64,000 nt of DNA from Lasioglossum baleicum (Eukaryota; Arthropoda; Insecta; Hymenoptera; Halictidae), in contig NW_027469101.1 in the NCBI RefSeq assembly GCF_051020765.1, forward strand, positions 1-64,000. The letters run 5' to 3'. Shown piece after piece: positions 25,796 through 36,529 of the stretch (its first letter is position 1; the number at the start of each line of letters is the position of its first letter). A model generated the notes under the pieces. The model was given only the letters and a program-made list of their open reading frames with translations, searched no databases and was not told the origin of the DNA. A program made the position numbers and the translations under genes.

Positions 25796-28700
25796 AATCA
25801 TATAAAACAACAATAAGTTTGGCAAGATATCGCGATAAACATACGCTCAACAAATGCCAAAGGCACTTTTACTATGAAATACTATCCTTTAAACTAAAAA
25901 TTGAAAATTATGAGAAACACTGAATATATGATATCAGTAAATTACAGTAAGCTAAAATACATGGAAGGCTGCGAAAGAATCTATTTGGTACAATATCATG
26001 GTAAAAGAAATTAACGAAGACCATTCAGTAGCGTCTCTTCCATCTAGCGAACGCAACTACGTGACCACGCAAGTTGAGTCTCTCCGGCAGGGTAGGTACG
26101 TATACAGAGAGTAATATGAAATACCAACAAATTCAACAAAATGTTCTCATAACTGTACAATCAACTAATCCCAAAGACACAAATCTTAAAGAATACAATT
26201 TTTGCAATTAAAAATTGGATATTATCAATAATATCCAAAACCATAACAGTAAATTACAGTATGTACAAATAAATAGAAAACTGCTACAAAATGTGCACAG
26301 TAAAATATAACGGTCAAAGGCATTTACACGGGTGATACAGTAGTGTTGCTCTGATCTGCCGACCGTAAATACGAGAGCATTCCACCGTGTGGCTCCGAAA
26401 ACGTAGGTACGTGTAGAGACAATCATGTAAAATAACAATGAGTTTAACAAAACATTACCAGAAACGTACACTCAAATGATTCCAAAGAAAGTTTTACTAA
26501 GAAATACGGCATATTTCATTAAAAATTGACAATTTAAACAAAAATAGAAAATATCACAACAGTAAATGGCAGTTTGAATAAATATCTAGAAAACAAGGAA
26601 AGTGCATACGATACAAAATCAAGGATCAACAAATTATCGAAGACCGTCCAGTACTGCAACTCCGATATAACACTCGCAACTACAGAACCGCTCCAGTCGT
26701 GTCGCTTCGGCAGCGTAAGTATGTATACGGAGAATCATACAAAATATCACTATATTTAACTGAATAATGTCATAAACGTACACTCAACTAATTCCAAAGT
26801 CACTTTTCCTAAGAAATAAAGTTTTTTAAAATAAAAATTCAAATTTAGAAGAAAATTGAAAGTATCATACCAGTAAATTGCAGTGTGTAGATGTAAATAG
26901 ATAACTGCGAAAAATGCGTACCATATGACACTTACCTAAACTACTGCAGCCGTGGCGCTCCGGAAGCGTAAGTACCATATAGACAATCATATAATAACAG
27001 AATAGTTTTAGCTATATAATGTCATAAACGTACGCTCAGCTAATTCAATAGCTGCTTCTCTTAAAAAAATACAATTTCCGAAATTAAAGACTATAAAATC
27101 TTAAATGAGGTCCAGAATATCATACCAGCAAATTACACTATGTTCAGATAAATAGCAAACTGCAGAGGGATGTATAGGGTACAATATCAAGGTTAAGGAA
27201 ATGAACAAAGGCCATGCAGTAGTGTTGCTCCTGTCTGCCGATCGCAAACACAGGTACACTCCAATCGTGTTGCTCCGGCACCGTAGGTACGTATAGGGAT
27301 AATTATATAAAGTGACAAGGACTAAATAGAACATTGTCATTAACGTACACTCAAATAATTCCAAGCATACTTCTACTAATAATTACTATTTTTAAAATTG
27401 AAAATAGAAAATTTTGGAATAAATCGAGCACACAATAACAGTAAATTACTGTATGTAAAAATTAATGGAAAACTGCGAAAAGAATGCATACGGTGCAATA
27501 TCAAGGTTAAAGAAATTGATGATGACCATTCAGCATTTCCGCTCCGATCTACCGAATGCAACTACAAGACCAGTCCATTCGTGTCGCTCCATAAGCGTAG
27601 CTATGTATACAGACAATCATACAATACAGTAACAAATTCAGCAAAATATTGTCATGACTGCAGACTTAGTTGATTCAAAAGGAACTTTTACTAAGAAATA
27701 CAATTTTTTAAACTTAAAATTGAAAATTTAGAAAAAAATCGGAAATATCAAAACTATATATTGCGGTATGTATAAATAAATGGAAAACTGGGAAAAATTG
27801 CATACAGTAAGGAATCAAGGTTAAAGAAATTAACAAATGCCACCCTGTTCTGCCGCTTCGATCTTCTGTTCGCAATTACTACACCTCGCCGGAAGTGTCG
27901 TCCAGGCAGCGTAGGGGACTATACAGACAATCATATGAAACAACATCATGCTCACTATTATTAAGGAATATAGTTTTCAGAATTAAAATATTGACAATTT
28001 TGAAAAGGAATTGAAGATATAATAGTAAATTACGACTCTAGACGTGTCGCTCCGGACGCTTATGTACGTATAGAGACTATTATATAATATAACAATAAGA
28101 TTAACAAAATATTGTCATAAACGTACACTCTAATAATTGAAAGGCAATGTTACTGCAAATTATATTTTTTGAAATTAAAAACAGCAAATTATGATAACAA
28201 TGGAAAATATCATAACAGTAAATTACAACATGTTGAAATAAGTAGAAGATTGGGAATGAATTCTTACGGTACAATATTAAGGATGAAGAAACTAACAATG
28301 CCCGTAGAGAATTGTCGATCCGCCCTGCCGTACGCAAATACAAGAACGCGACAGTCGTGCCGCTCCGGTAGCGTGGATACGTGTACAGAAAATCATATAA
28401 AATAACAATTTTTTTTACATTATGTTTCCATAAACATACACTCAACTGATTCCAAAGACACTTTTGCTTCGAAATGCAGTTTCCTAAACTCAAGATTACG
28501 AACATTAAAAAAAATTTTTTAAATCTTAACAGTAAATTACAGTATGTATGAAGAACTGGGAGACTTTGACAAAATGCATACGATTCATAATCATGGTTGA
28601 TGCAGAAATGAAGGGGGACCATCTAGTATTGCTACTCCGCCCTGTCGTACGTATCATCATGACCCCGCCAGTCATGTCGCTCCGGCAGCATGGGTGCGTA

Positions 28701-29468
28701 TACTGTTAATCATATGAAATAACAATATTCTTAGCATGATATTGCTATAAAAGTACACTCAACTAATTCCACAGTCACTTTTGCTGAAAAACACAGTTTT
28801 ATAAACTCAAAATTGAATATTTTGAAAAAAAATCGAAAATATCATATCAGTAAATTACAGTATGTATAAATAAATGGGAGACTGGGAAAACTGCATTCCG
28901 TGCAAAACCATAGTTGAGAAAATTAACGAAAACCATTCTGTCTGCCACTCCGCCCTGCGGTATACAACTACAAGATACCGCCAGTCTGGCTGCCCGGCAG
29001 CGTGGGTATGTACACAGGCAATCATACAAAATAACAATATTCTCAGCATGATATTGCTATGAAAGTACACTCAACTAATTCCAAAGGTACCTTTGTTGGG
29101 AAATACTGTTTTGAAACTAGAGATTGAAAATTTAGAAAAAAATTGAAAATATTAGAACAGTAACTTATAGTATGTACAAATAAATGGGAGACTGAGAAAG
29201 AGTGCATGCAGTACAAAATCATGGTTAAGGGAATTAATGAAGTCCATCCTGTAGTGCGCATCCGCCCTGCGGTACGAAAATACTAGACATCGCCAGATGT
29301 GTCGCTCCGACAGCGTATGTACCTATACAGACAATCATACATAATAACAATAAGTTTAATATGATATTGTCACAAAATTTACACTCAACTAATTCTATAG
29401 ATACTTTTACTGAGAACTACACTTCTTGAAATTAAAAAATGGAAATTATGAAGAAGAGCGAAAAATGG

Positions 29469-29850
29469 AAGAGAATTAGAATTTAATATATCTGATTTGA
29501 TATTTTTTTCTTTGTAATTTTTGCATATCCTACACATCTATGCACGAGCACCTATCCCCATCCCGAGAACACGACAGACCTAACCTCCCCAAACCTAATC
29601 CGTCCGGTACAGGTCGGGTCAATCCATCCACCCATTTAATGTATTTATTATTGGCACTTACTAATTGCATGCAGTTATTTGCACTCTTCTATTAATTTCT
29701 GCATGACCAACACATGTATGTCCGAGACCCATACCCAATCACGAGAATGCAACAAACTTAGCCCTCACGTAGCGAGGCAGGCCACCTATCCGCACATTTT
29801 GTGCATTTATTGTTAGCAGTTATTAAATTTATTTTAGTATATCCTAATGA
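29469..29850 (+). repeat. Satellite D, segment 1 (~177 bp unit)
   Basis: About two units of a third family. TTTTGCATATCCTACACATC at ~29,518 and TTTCTGCATGACCAACACAT at ~29,696 mark the same position 177 bases apart. Shared features are a purine/C-rich stretch with CCTAAC/CCTAAT, an AGGTCGGGTCAATCC/AGGCAGGCCACC segment, CACCCATTTAATGTATTTAT, and an AT-rich tail with TTATTGGCAC. It starts directly after a truncated B unit and ends in the family A fragment that follows. The same family returns at 35,127-35,612. No coding potential is seen. Confidence 0.75.
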
Positions 29851-30393
29851 GTCGTTAGTCACATCGTTTGTCAGCGTCACCACCTCTCTTGAGAGCCGAA
29901 CCGCTATGTCAGTAACTTCACCTACCTTCTTATTCAGAGGATCATGCCAGGAATTCCGGTAGTAAATCTACTGGACAGTATTGCCAATAGACGCCTTAAT
30001 TCACGGAACGAATATTGGTGTCGGAGTCAGACCCTTCGAGAACATTATAACCTGTAATGTAGTCGATAAATTTACCGCAGACCTTAAGAACCGAGAACAA
30101 AACCAACTGTATCGAGACTACAACTGATTGTGCGCGGATAGAAATAAGTGGACATATTTGCAGACGGACACTTAAATTATGTCATGTATGAATAGGAAGA
30201 TCGAGAGTCAAACCGTTCGAGAACGTTACCACCCTCTTTGAGAGTCGAACCACTAACTCAATACCATCACCTATCCTGTTATTCCGAGGGTCAGACCAGG
30301 ACATGCGGGCGAGAATCCACAACATAGTATTGCCAATAGACACAGTAATTCATGGTATGAATGTTAATATCGAAACTTTCGTGGGGAATATCT
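29851..30393 (+). repeat. Satellite A fragment (left part of a split A segment)
   Basis: About 1.5 A units in + orientation. It enters at the GTCAAACCGTTCGAGAACG site of the unit (seen as GTCACATCGTTTGTCAGCG at 29,858), passes TTCACGG at ~30,001, runs through a full A1 unit, and ends shortly after the GAATATTAA landmark (GAATGTTAATA at ~30,359). Family C begins at about 30,394. Together with 35,613-36,529, which resumes within about 25 bases of the same phase, it looks like one A segment of about four units split by the C/island/D insert. Confidence 0.8.
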
Positions 30394-33300
30394 GCTCAAG
30401 TCCGACAACATCCGTTGTTTACAGCAAATATACACCAATTCCTAGTGTTGAGTTTTTCGATATGTAATTTCTTATTCTCGTCTATCTTCGATAGAGGACA
30501 TATTTGAATTAGGCTTTACGGAAAGTAATTACAATTTTTCCTGGCAGAGGACGTAAATGTACACTATCGCAGGCAACTTTACACTTAATCCGCATGGACA
30601 AAGAAGAAGAAATTACTTTCCGCACATCCCAATAATTGCACGTATCCAGTCGACGAAACACTGAAATTTGTCGCTCCAATCGTGCTACAAAAGTGAATAG
30701 CGCGTTTGCGATATGGACCGAGTACCACATATGTATGCCATAGGTACCTCGATTTCGCATCATGGAAACGTATTTGCTCGCATACAGCGTGGAAAGAATA
30801 GAAATCGTTACTTTGATAGCTAACATCTTTCAAAATTCGTTTTTATCACATGCATAAGATATGCACTACTCACTAATTGTAATAGGTTCTTCGGAAAATA
30901 ATTTCGTTTTTTGACTTTAGAGGACTTAATTGTATTAACTTGTTCTGGAAGTAATTTCGGTTCTGCTCTATGGAGCACATAATTGTATTAGGATAATCGA
31001 AAATTAATATCGTTTCTTTCAATCAGAGTAGGTAAGGGCATTCCTTCTCAGCAAACATCACCAGGAAGCCTCATGAAAAAGCACGTTATTACTTTTCAAT
31101 CCACCAAGCAATAAACCGTATTGTGATACCGAAATGCTAAGGATTCTTGCATGAGCCGTGCTGCGCGCGTGAATCGCGCGTTTCCGATGGTGATCAAATG
31201 TCATGTAAATATGCGGATATCACGCTAATTTAGCATCATTGGAACGTATTTGCACACACAGAGCAGAGGAATAATAAAATTGGCGGCTTTGACATCGAAT
31301 TCAAATCCAGATTCGATTTTTCAGTCGTTTGCATCAAAAACAAATACATGCATTGCATTAAATTTATTGGTACGTAGAAGCGTATTTTCCCGATAAACAG
31401 AATAATTGTATTTGGTCGTACGGAAAGCAATTTCATTTTCTCCAGACAGTGGGCCTAATTGTATTTGAACGCATCGGAAAGTAATTTCGCCTCTTCCGAA
31501 AAGAGGACGTAAATGTATTCTTTCTCAACAAACTACACAATTAAGCCGCATGAAATGAGACGATATTGCTTTCCGAACGACCCATTAACAGCTGGCATAC
31601 TGACGTTGAGGCGCTTAAATTTCGCACTTGAGTCGTGTTTCGCCAGTGCATTGCGAGTTGGCGATGATATTCAAAAGCCACGTATTTATGAGACACGGAC
31701 ATTGCTTTCGCACCATTGAAACGTATTTGCCCGAATACAGTGGCGGAACTATAAGGATTGCAGCTTTGACAGCAAATTTCTGTCCATATCCGTTTCTTTC
31801 AGGCGTTTGCTTCAAAGATACGTGCATTTATTGCATTAAGTGTGTCGGAAAATAATTTCGGTTTTACTCGATATAGGACCTACTTGTATTAGGTTGTTTG
31901 GAAAGTAATTTCGATTTCCCCGAAGAGGGACTAAATGTTATTCTGTCGTTATGAAATTAATTTCGTTATTTCTGAACCAAACACGTATATGTATTCTGTC
32001 ACATAACTTCTTCAGAATTAAACCGCATGAAAAAGATGAAGCAATGTTTCGTTGCACAAGCCAGGAGTAACACATCAACTGAAGCTGGATCGCTGAAATT
32101 TCTAGTTGGATTCGTACTTCGGAACTGAATGGCGCGTTTGCAATGGGAATCAAATGTCACCAAAATACGCAATAGTCTCAATGATTTCGCATTCATGGGA
32201 CGTATTTGCGTACTAAGCGGAGAAACAATAAAAATGATCGGCACGACATCGAACTTCTTTCCAAACCCATTTATTTTAGTTATTTGCCTCAATTATGCAC
32301 TCATCCACTGTATTAGATTTTTCGGAAAATATTTTCGATCCTTCCCGGCGGAGGACTTATTTCTATTAGCTCCTTCAGATAGTAATTTTCTATTTTCCCT
32401 ATACAGGACCTGATTGTATTATCCCGGTTCCGAATGGAATTTCCCCATTACTCGACGTAGGACTTAATGGCACTTGATTCTCCGGAAAGAATTTTCGATT
32501 TTTCTGAACGTATAACGGAATGTATGATTTCAAAGCTAAATTCACAATTAAACCGCAGGAAAATGAATTGTTGTTTCTGAACAATCGAATAATACCACAT
32601 ATATATAGGCTGGAACACTGCTGCTTCCCTCTTGCATCCTGCTTCCTATGTGAAGTCGCGCGATGGCGATGGGTAACAAAAGTCACGTAAACATGAGGTT
32701 CATACGTTGATATTGCATCATTGGAATTTATTTGCCGTATACAGCGGGAAAACTGTAATTATGGTCATTTTGGCAGTGAATTTCTGTCCAAATCAGTTTA
32801 TTACAGTCGTTTACATCAGGTATACACTCATTCATTGTATTATGTACTTCGGAAAGCAGTTTCGTGTTTTCCCCATAGAGATTCTAATTGCAGTGTGTTG
32901 GTCGGAAGGTAATTTCGTTTTTTCCCGACAGAGGTCCGAAATGTATTAGGTTGTTCGGTGCGTAATTTCGAGTTTGCCCGACAGAGGACCTAACTGTATT
33001 AGATTGTTTGGAGAATGATTTCGCTTATTCCCGACGGTGGACCTAATTATATCATGTTGCCCCGAAAATAATTTCGTTTCCCCCGAGCAGAGATCGTAAA
33101 TTTATTCATTCTCAACTACCTTAAGTACTAAAGCATATGAATGAAACGAGATTCCTTTCCAAGCAAGCCAATAGTATCACGTATTCTTACACTGATGCGA
33201 TGAGATTTTTCGCTAAATTCGCGCTCAGCAATTGAGTATCATGTTCGCGATAGGAATCAAAAGTTACATAAGTATGAGATTCTCACTTCGATCTACCACC

Positions 33301-34831
33301 GTTGATACGTACATGCCAGCGTAGAGCGGGGACACGTTAAAAATTGTGTCTTTGACGGCCCATTTCTATCGAAATCCGTTCATTTCAGGCGCATGCATCA
33401 AGTACACACTTATTCAGAGCATCATACCTTACTGACTGAAATTTCGTTTTCTTCTTGTTCGAGGGCCTATTTGTATTGCGTTGATCGGAGATAATTGCGT
33501 TTACCGCAATGGATGGTCTAAGGTTATTTTATTGTTCCGAAGGAAATTTCGGTTCATTATCGGACAGGGGATCATGTTGCTTTTGGTTGTTCAGAAAGTA
33601 ATTATGTTTTATCGGTACGGACGATGTAAACGTATTTTCTTAAAGGCGCCTTCAAAATTAGCTCGCATGAAATAAAAACAAGAGAAAAACTATAATACTT
33701 CCCGAATAACTCAGTAATGGCGGGTATTATGACGCTGAATCGCTGCTGTTTTTCCCTTGATTCGTGATTCGTAAGCGCAGAGCGCGGATGCGATTCGAAT
33801 CCAATGTCACGTAAATGTGCGATACTTACGTTGATATCGCAGCATTTCAACGTGTCTGCGCGCATAGAGCGCGGAAACAATTAAGCTCGTTCCCTCAACG
33901 GTGATGTTCAGTGCATATCTGTTTATTTCAGTCGTTCACATCAAATGTACAATCATTCATTGTATAAGATTCTTCGGAATTGAACTTCGATTTTTTCCGA
34001 TACATTGCTCAATTGTATTAAGATGTTCGGAAAGTAATTTCGTTCTTTCTGAACAGCGGAACGCAATGCATTGCTTCACAGACAAATTCGAGGTTAAGGT
34101 GCATGAATGTGAAAACACTAGTACTTTCCTAACAAGGAAATTGTTCCCCGTATTCTGACGCTGAAACCCAGAAATAGCTAGCTTTATTCGTGCTTCACAA
34201 GTGAAACGCGCGTCTGTGGTGGGAGTCATAAGTCACGTATATATGAGATAGTCACGTCGACTTCACAACCGTGGAACATATTTGTGAGCATTTAATTGAT
34301 ATACAATAAAAATCGTTAGGCTGAGTGTGAATTTCAGTCCAAAGCTATTTATTTCTGTGACTTGCATCAAATACACATTCATTAATTATATTATTTTGTT
34401 CAGAAAGTAATTTCGTTTCTTCCCCATGTAGGTACTACTTGTACTACTTTGTGCGGAAAGTACTTTCTTTTTTTCCCGGAAGAGGACCAAACTGTATTTG
34501 GTTGTTCGGAAAGCCATTTGTTTCTTTCCGAGCTGAGGACGTATATGTATTGTATGGCAGAGCACTTCGCAATTAAGCCGCATGGAAGGAAAACGAAGTC
34601 GCTTTCCGATCGACCAATAATTAGACGTATTATGACTATGAAACGTTGAAATTTCACGGCTGAATTATGTATCGCATGTGAATTACGGGTCTGCATCGGG
34701 ATCAAAATGTCATGTAAATATGCGATACAAGCTTTCATTTCCTATCATAGGAACATATTTGCGCTCACACAGGAAGAAAACTACATGCTTTTGCGTGAAA
34801 TCTTTTGATTTTTCTTTTATTTCATTCCACG
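30394..34831 (+). repeat. Satellite C array (~478 bp monomer)
   Basis: Nine units of a fourth family. The CCGCATGAAA-type landmark lies near 30,590, 31,070, 31,545, 32,023, 32,565, 33,130, 33,662, 34,100 and 34,577. Other landmarks are GATTTCGCATCATTGGAACG, CGCGTTTGCGATGG, AATCAAATGTCACGTAAATA, GCAAATTTCTGTCCAAATC, and CATCAAATACACATTCATT. Spacing is near 478 in most units but 532-565 in some, because a ~52 bp subrepeat (GGAAAGTAATTTCGTTTTTT, then GACAGAGGACCTAATTGTAT) is present in 2 to 5 copies. The array enters at the AATCCGTTTATTTCAG phase and leaves at the same phase, so it holds a whole number of units. Divergence between units is high. No gene is seen; open frames up to 112 codons are repeat shadows. 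Confidence 0.9.
32847..33110 (+). repeat. Five-copy run of the ~52 bp subrepeat in one C unit
   Basis: Subrepeats start at about 32,847, 32,901, 32,954, 33,007 and 33,059. Each carries a diverged CGGAAAGTAATTTCG, a TTTTCCCGACAGAGG-like core and CTAATTGTATTAGGTTG. Other C units have two or three copies (three near 31,850-31,990). This run accounts for the longest C unit. Confidence 0.8.
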
Positions 34832-35126
34832 GTGTATATATTGCTTATCCTATAATTAAACTAAATTCCGGGCCATCACCCAGTCCGTCTCCCGGCTCGG
34901 GTTCACATAGCTGAAGTGAAGCGTTCCATAGCGGCGATTTCGTATCGTTGACTTAAGGTTTCAGAGCGACGGGAACCACAATTAAAGCACACTGATGAGA
35001 ACTCTGCAACACCCACGCTCGCGCTCATCATCTCACTAGGAATGCAACATGTTCGCCCCTGAAACTCGGATCCGCGGAGCACCACGAAACACGTCCTCAC
35101 ATCTCGAAGTCGCTCGAGCGAATGTA
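34832..35126. other. Unique GC-rich island, not satellite
   Basis: About 295 bases that match none of families A-D or element E, lying between the end of the C array and D segment 2. From about 34,868 it is visibly richer in GC than its surroundings (CCCGGCTCGGGTTCACATAG, GGATCCGCGGAGCACCACG). On the minus strand a 65-codon open frame from 35,100 to 34,903 ends at a TGA inside the island. Its product has four cysteines, including a C-F-N-C pair in mid-frame, and I do not recognise it. I see no tRNA box pattern, rRNA segment or clear splice structure. It could be a relic of a gene, a fragment of a transposable element, or captured single-copy DNA. Confidence 0.45.
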
Positions 35127-35612
35127 CCGAAACCTAAGAAAAACCTAATGTGGGCCTTAGAACGCAGGCCAACCCACCCGCTCATTTAATATGTCTACAA
35201 CTGTCATGTAATAATTGTGTTTAGTTATTTCCCATCCTTTTCTTAATTTTTTCATTTCGGCATCGTGTATATCCAAGAACCTAGACAAAACCCGGGAACA
35301 TAAACGTAACCAACCCAACACCTAACACGCCCGTTACATGGCAGACATTTCCACTCGCCCATTTAATGTACTAGTTATTCTCAGTTTGTAATTCGATTTA
35401 TCAATTTCCTGCCTTCGCTTAATTGTTGCATGTTCGAGACATGTATGTCCGAGGACCGCATCCGAACCAGAAAACCTAACCCAAACTCGAGAACACAATC
35501 GAACTATGCTTAAAAACAAACCAGCGCCTTACAGAGCAGGCTAATGCACACAATGCTTTATTGTATTTATTATTTGCAATTAATAATTCCATATTGGCAC
35601 TTTCTGTTACGT
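35127..35612 (+). repeat. Satellite D, segment 2
   Basis: About 2.5-3 units of family D, same orientation as segment 1. Landmarks are TTCGGCATCGTGTATATCC at ~35,257 and GCATGTTCGAGACATGTATG at ~35,427, about 170 apart, plus GCCCATTTAATGTACTAG and TTATTGTATTTATTATTTGC. CCTAA motifs appear near 35,132, 35,143, 35,322 and 35,477. The segment ends near ATATTGGCAC at 35,600 and is followed within about 15 bases by family A. In both places where D occurs it lies immediately to the left of a + oriented A fragment. Confidence 0.72.
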
Positions 35613-36529
35613 CAATAGTCAAACCCTCCCGGATATTTACCACTTGGTAAAGGGCCAAACTTCACATTGAAGGCCTCTACATTCCGAGAACCTATCCCGC
35701 TGTACCTAGAGTCGAACATAAAGTTCCAGGCATCCGAGTGGTGCACATTGTAGGCAATGGACAATTTAACTTATTGTACGAGCTCTAAATGTGGGAATCA
35801 AAGCATTCTAGAACGTTATCACCTCCTTTGATGGTCGAACGGCAAGGTGAATAGCCTCACCTATCCTGTGATTCCGAGAGTCAAGCCTGGTAATTCGCTA
35901 GTATATCCGCTGTACAGTATTACCAATGTTCACCTTATTTGACGGTTTGAATATTAAAGTGGAGCGCCACACCGTTTGAGAACGATACAATTTGCAATAA
36001 AGTCAAAAGCTTTACCGAAGGCCCTACCATCCGGGAAAGTATCCCGCTGTGGCGAGTGTCTTGCTTTGTGGTCACGGTATCAATTTAGTAGACATTTGAC
36101 CAGACGGACACATTATTTTCACTTCTGATTAGAAAAATCGGGAGTCAAACAGTTCGAGGACGGTACCTCCTTTTTTCAGAGTCGCGCAGCTATGTCAAGA
36201 GCTTCACCTACGCTGTAATTCCCAGAGTCAACGCAGGTACCACCGGGAGTAGGTACCTCTGCGCAGAATTTGCAATGAACACCTTAATTCACGGCTTCAA
36301 TATTAAAGTAGGGCGAAAAACAGTTTGAAAATGTTACAATTTGGAATAAAGTCACGCGTCTTACTGATGACCTTACCCTCCAAAAAAACGTAACCCGCGG
36401 TATAGAGAGTATATCTTCGCGTTCAGAGAAACAAATTTGTATACATTGCAGTGACGGGCACCTTAATTTCATATGTGAATAAGAACATCAAGCGTCAAAC
36501 CATTCGAGAACGTTACCACATTCTTTGAT
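35613..36529 (+). repeat. Satellite A fragment (right part of the split A segment)
   Basis: About 2.65 A units in + orientation. It begins at the first GTCAAACC site of the unit (AGTCAAACCCTCCCGG from 35,617) and ends at ACCACATTCTTTGAT at 36,529, after which reversed family B resumes. Both subtypes are present (an A2 unit near 36,050-36,110). The entry phase follows on, with about 25 bases of apparent overlap, from where the A fragment at 29,851-30,393 stops. Confidence 0.82.

Larger units (their letters stand above)
19617..29468 (-). repeat. Satellite B array, block II (inverted)
   Basis: About 31 monomers of family B in reverse orientation, read on the + strand as ACAGTAAATTACAGTATGTA, AAATAAATGGAAAACTGGG, ATGCATACGGTACAATATC, AAGGTTAAAGAAATTAACG, GTGTCGCTCCG (twice per unit), CAGACAATCATATAAAATAA and TTGTCATAAACGTACACTC. 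The period is about 311. The GC-rich box and the AT-rich remainder are preserved. Local length changes include a ~60 bp tandem duplication at 23,650-23,760, a ~110 bp duplication of the GC box at 25,640-25,795, and two deletions that shrink a unit to about 145 bases near 27,935-28,080. The block ends at about 29,468, just after an AAAATTGGAAATT-type segment. The longest open frame in the window (173 codons, 28,101-28,622) lies here and is a chance read-through of satellite units. Confidence 0.92.

Noticed and set aside
28101..28622. Longest open frame in the window (173 codons, minus strand)
   Set aside because: It runs across more than one B monomer, its sequence changes with each diverged unit, and it has no recognisable domain. 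It is a chance read-through of satellite DNA.
30585..30833. Overlapping open frames in family C
   Set aside because: They fall in different frames in each C unit and stop at unit-specific mutations; no conserved product.
34832..35126. rRNA or tRNA fragment in the GC-rich island
   Set aside because: A short resemblance (GAAGTGAAGCGTTCC) to a large-subunit rRNA word does not extend, and no tRNA cloverleaf or paired A/B boxes are visible.
29560..35500. Interstitial telomere array suggested by CCTAA words in D
   Set aside because: The words are scattered, not tandem; noted as a weak observation only.
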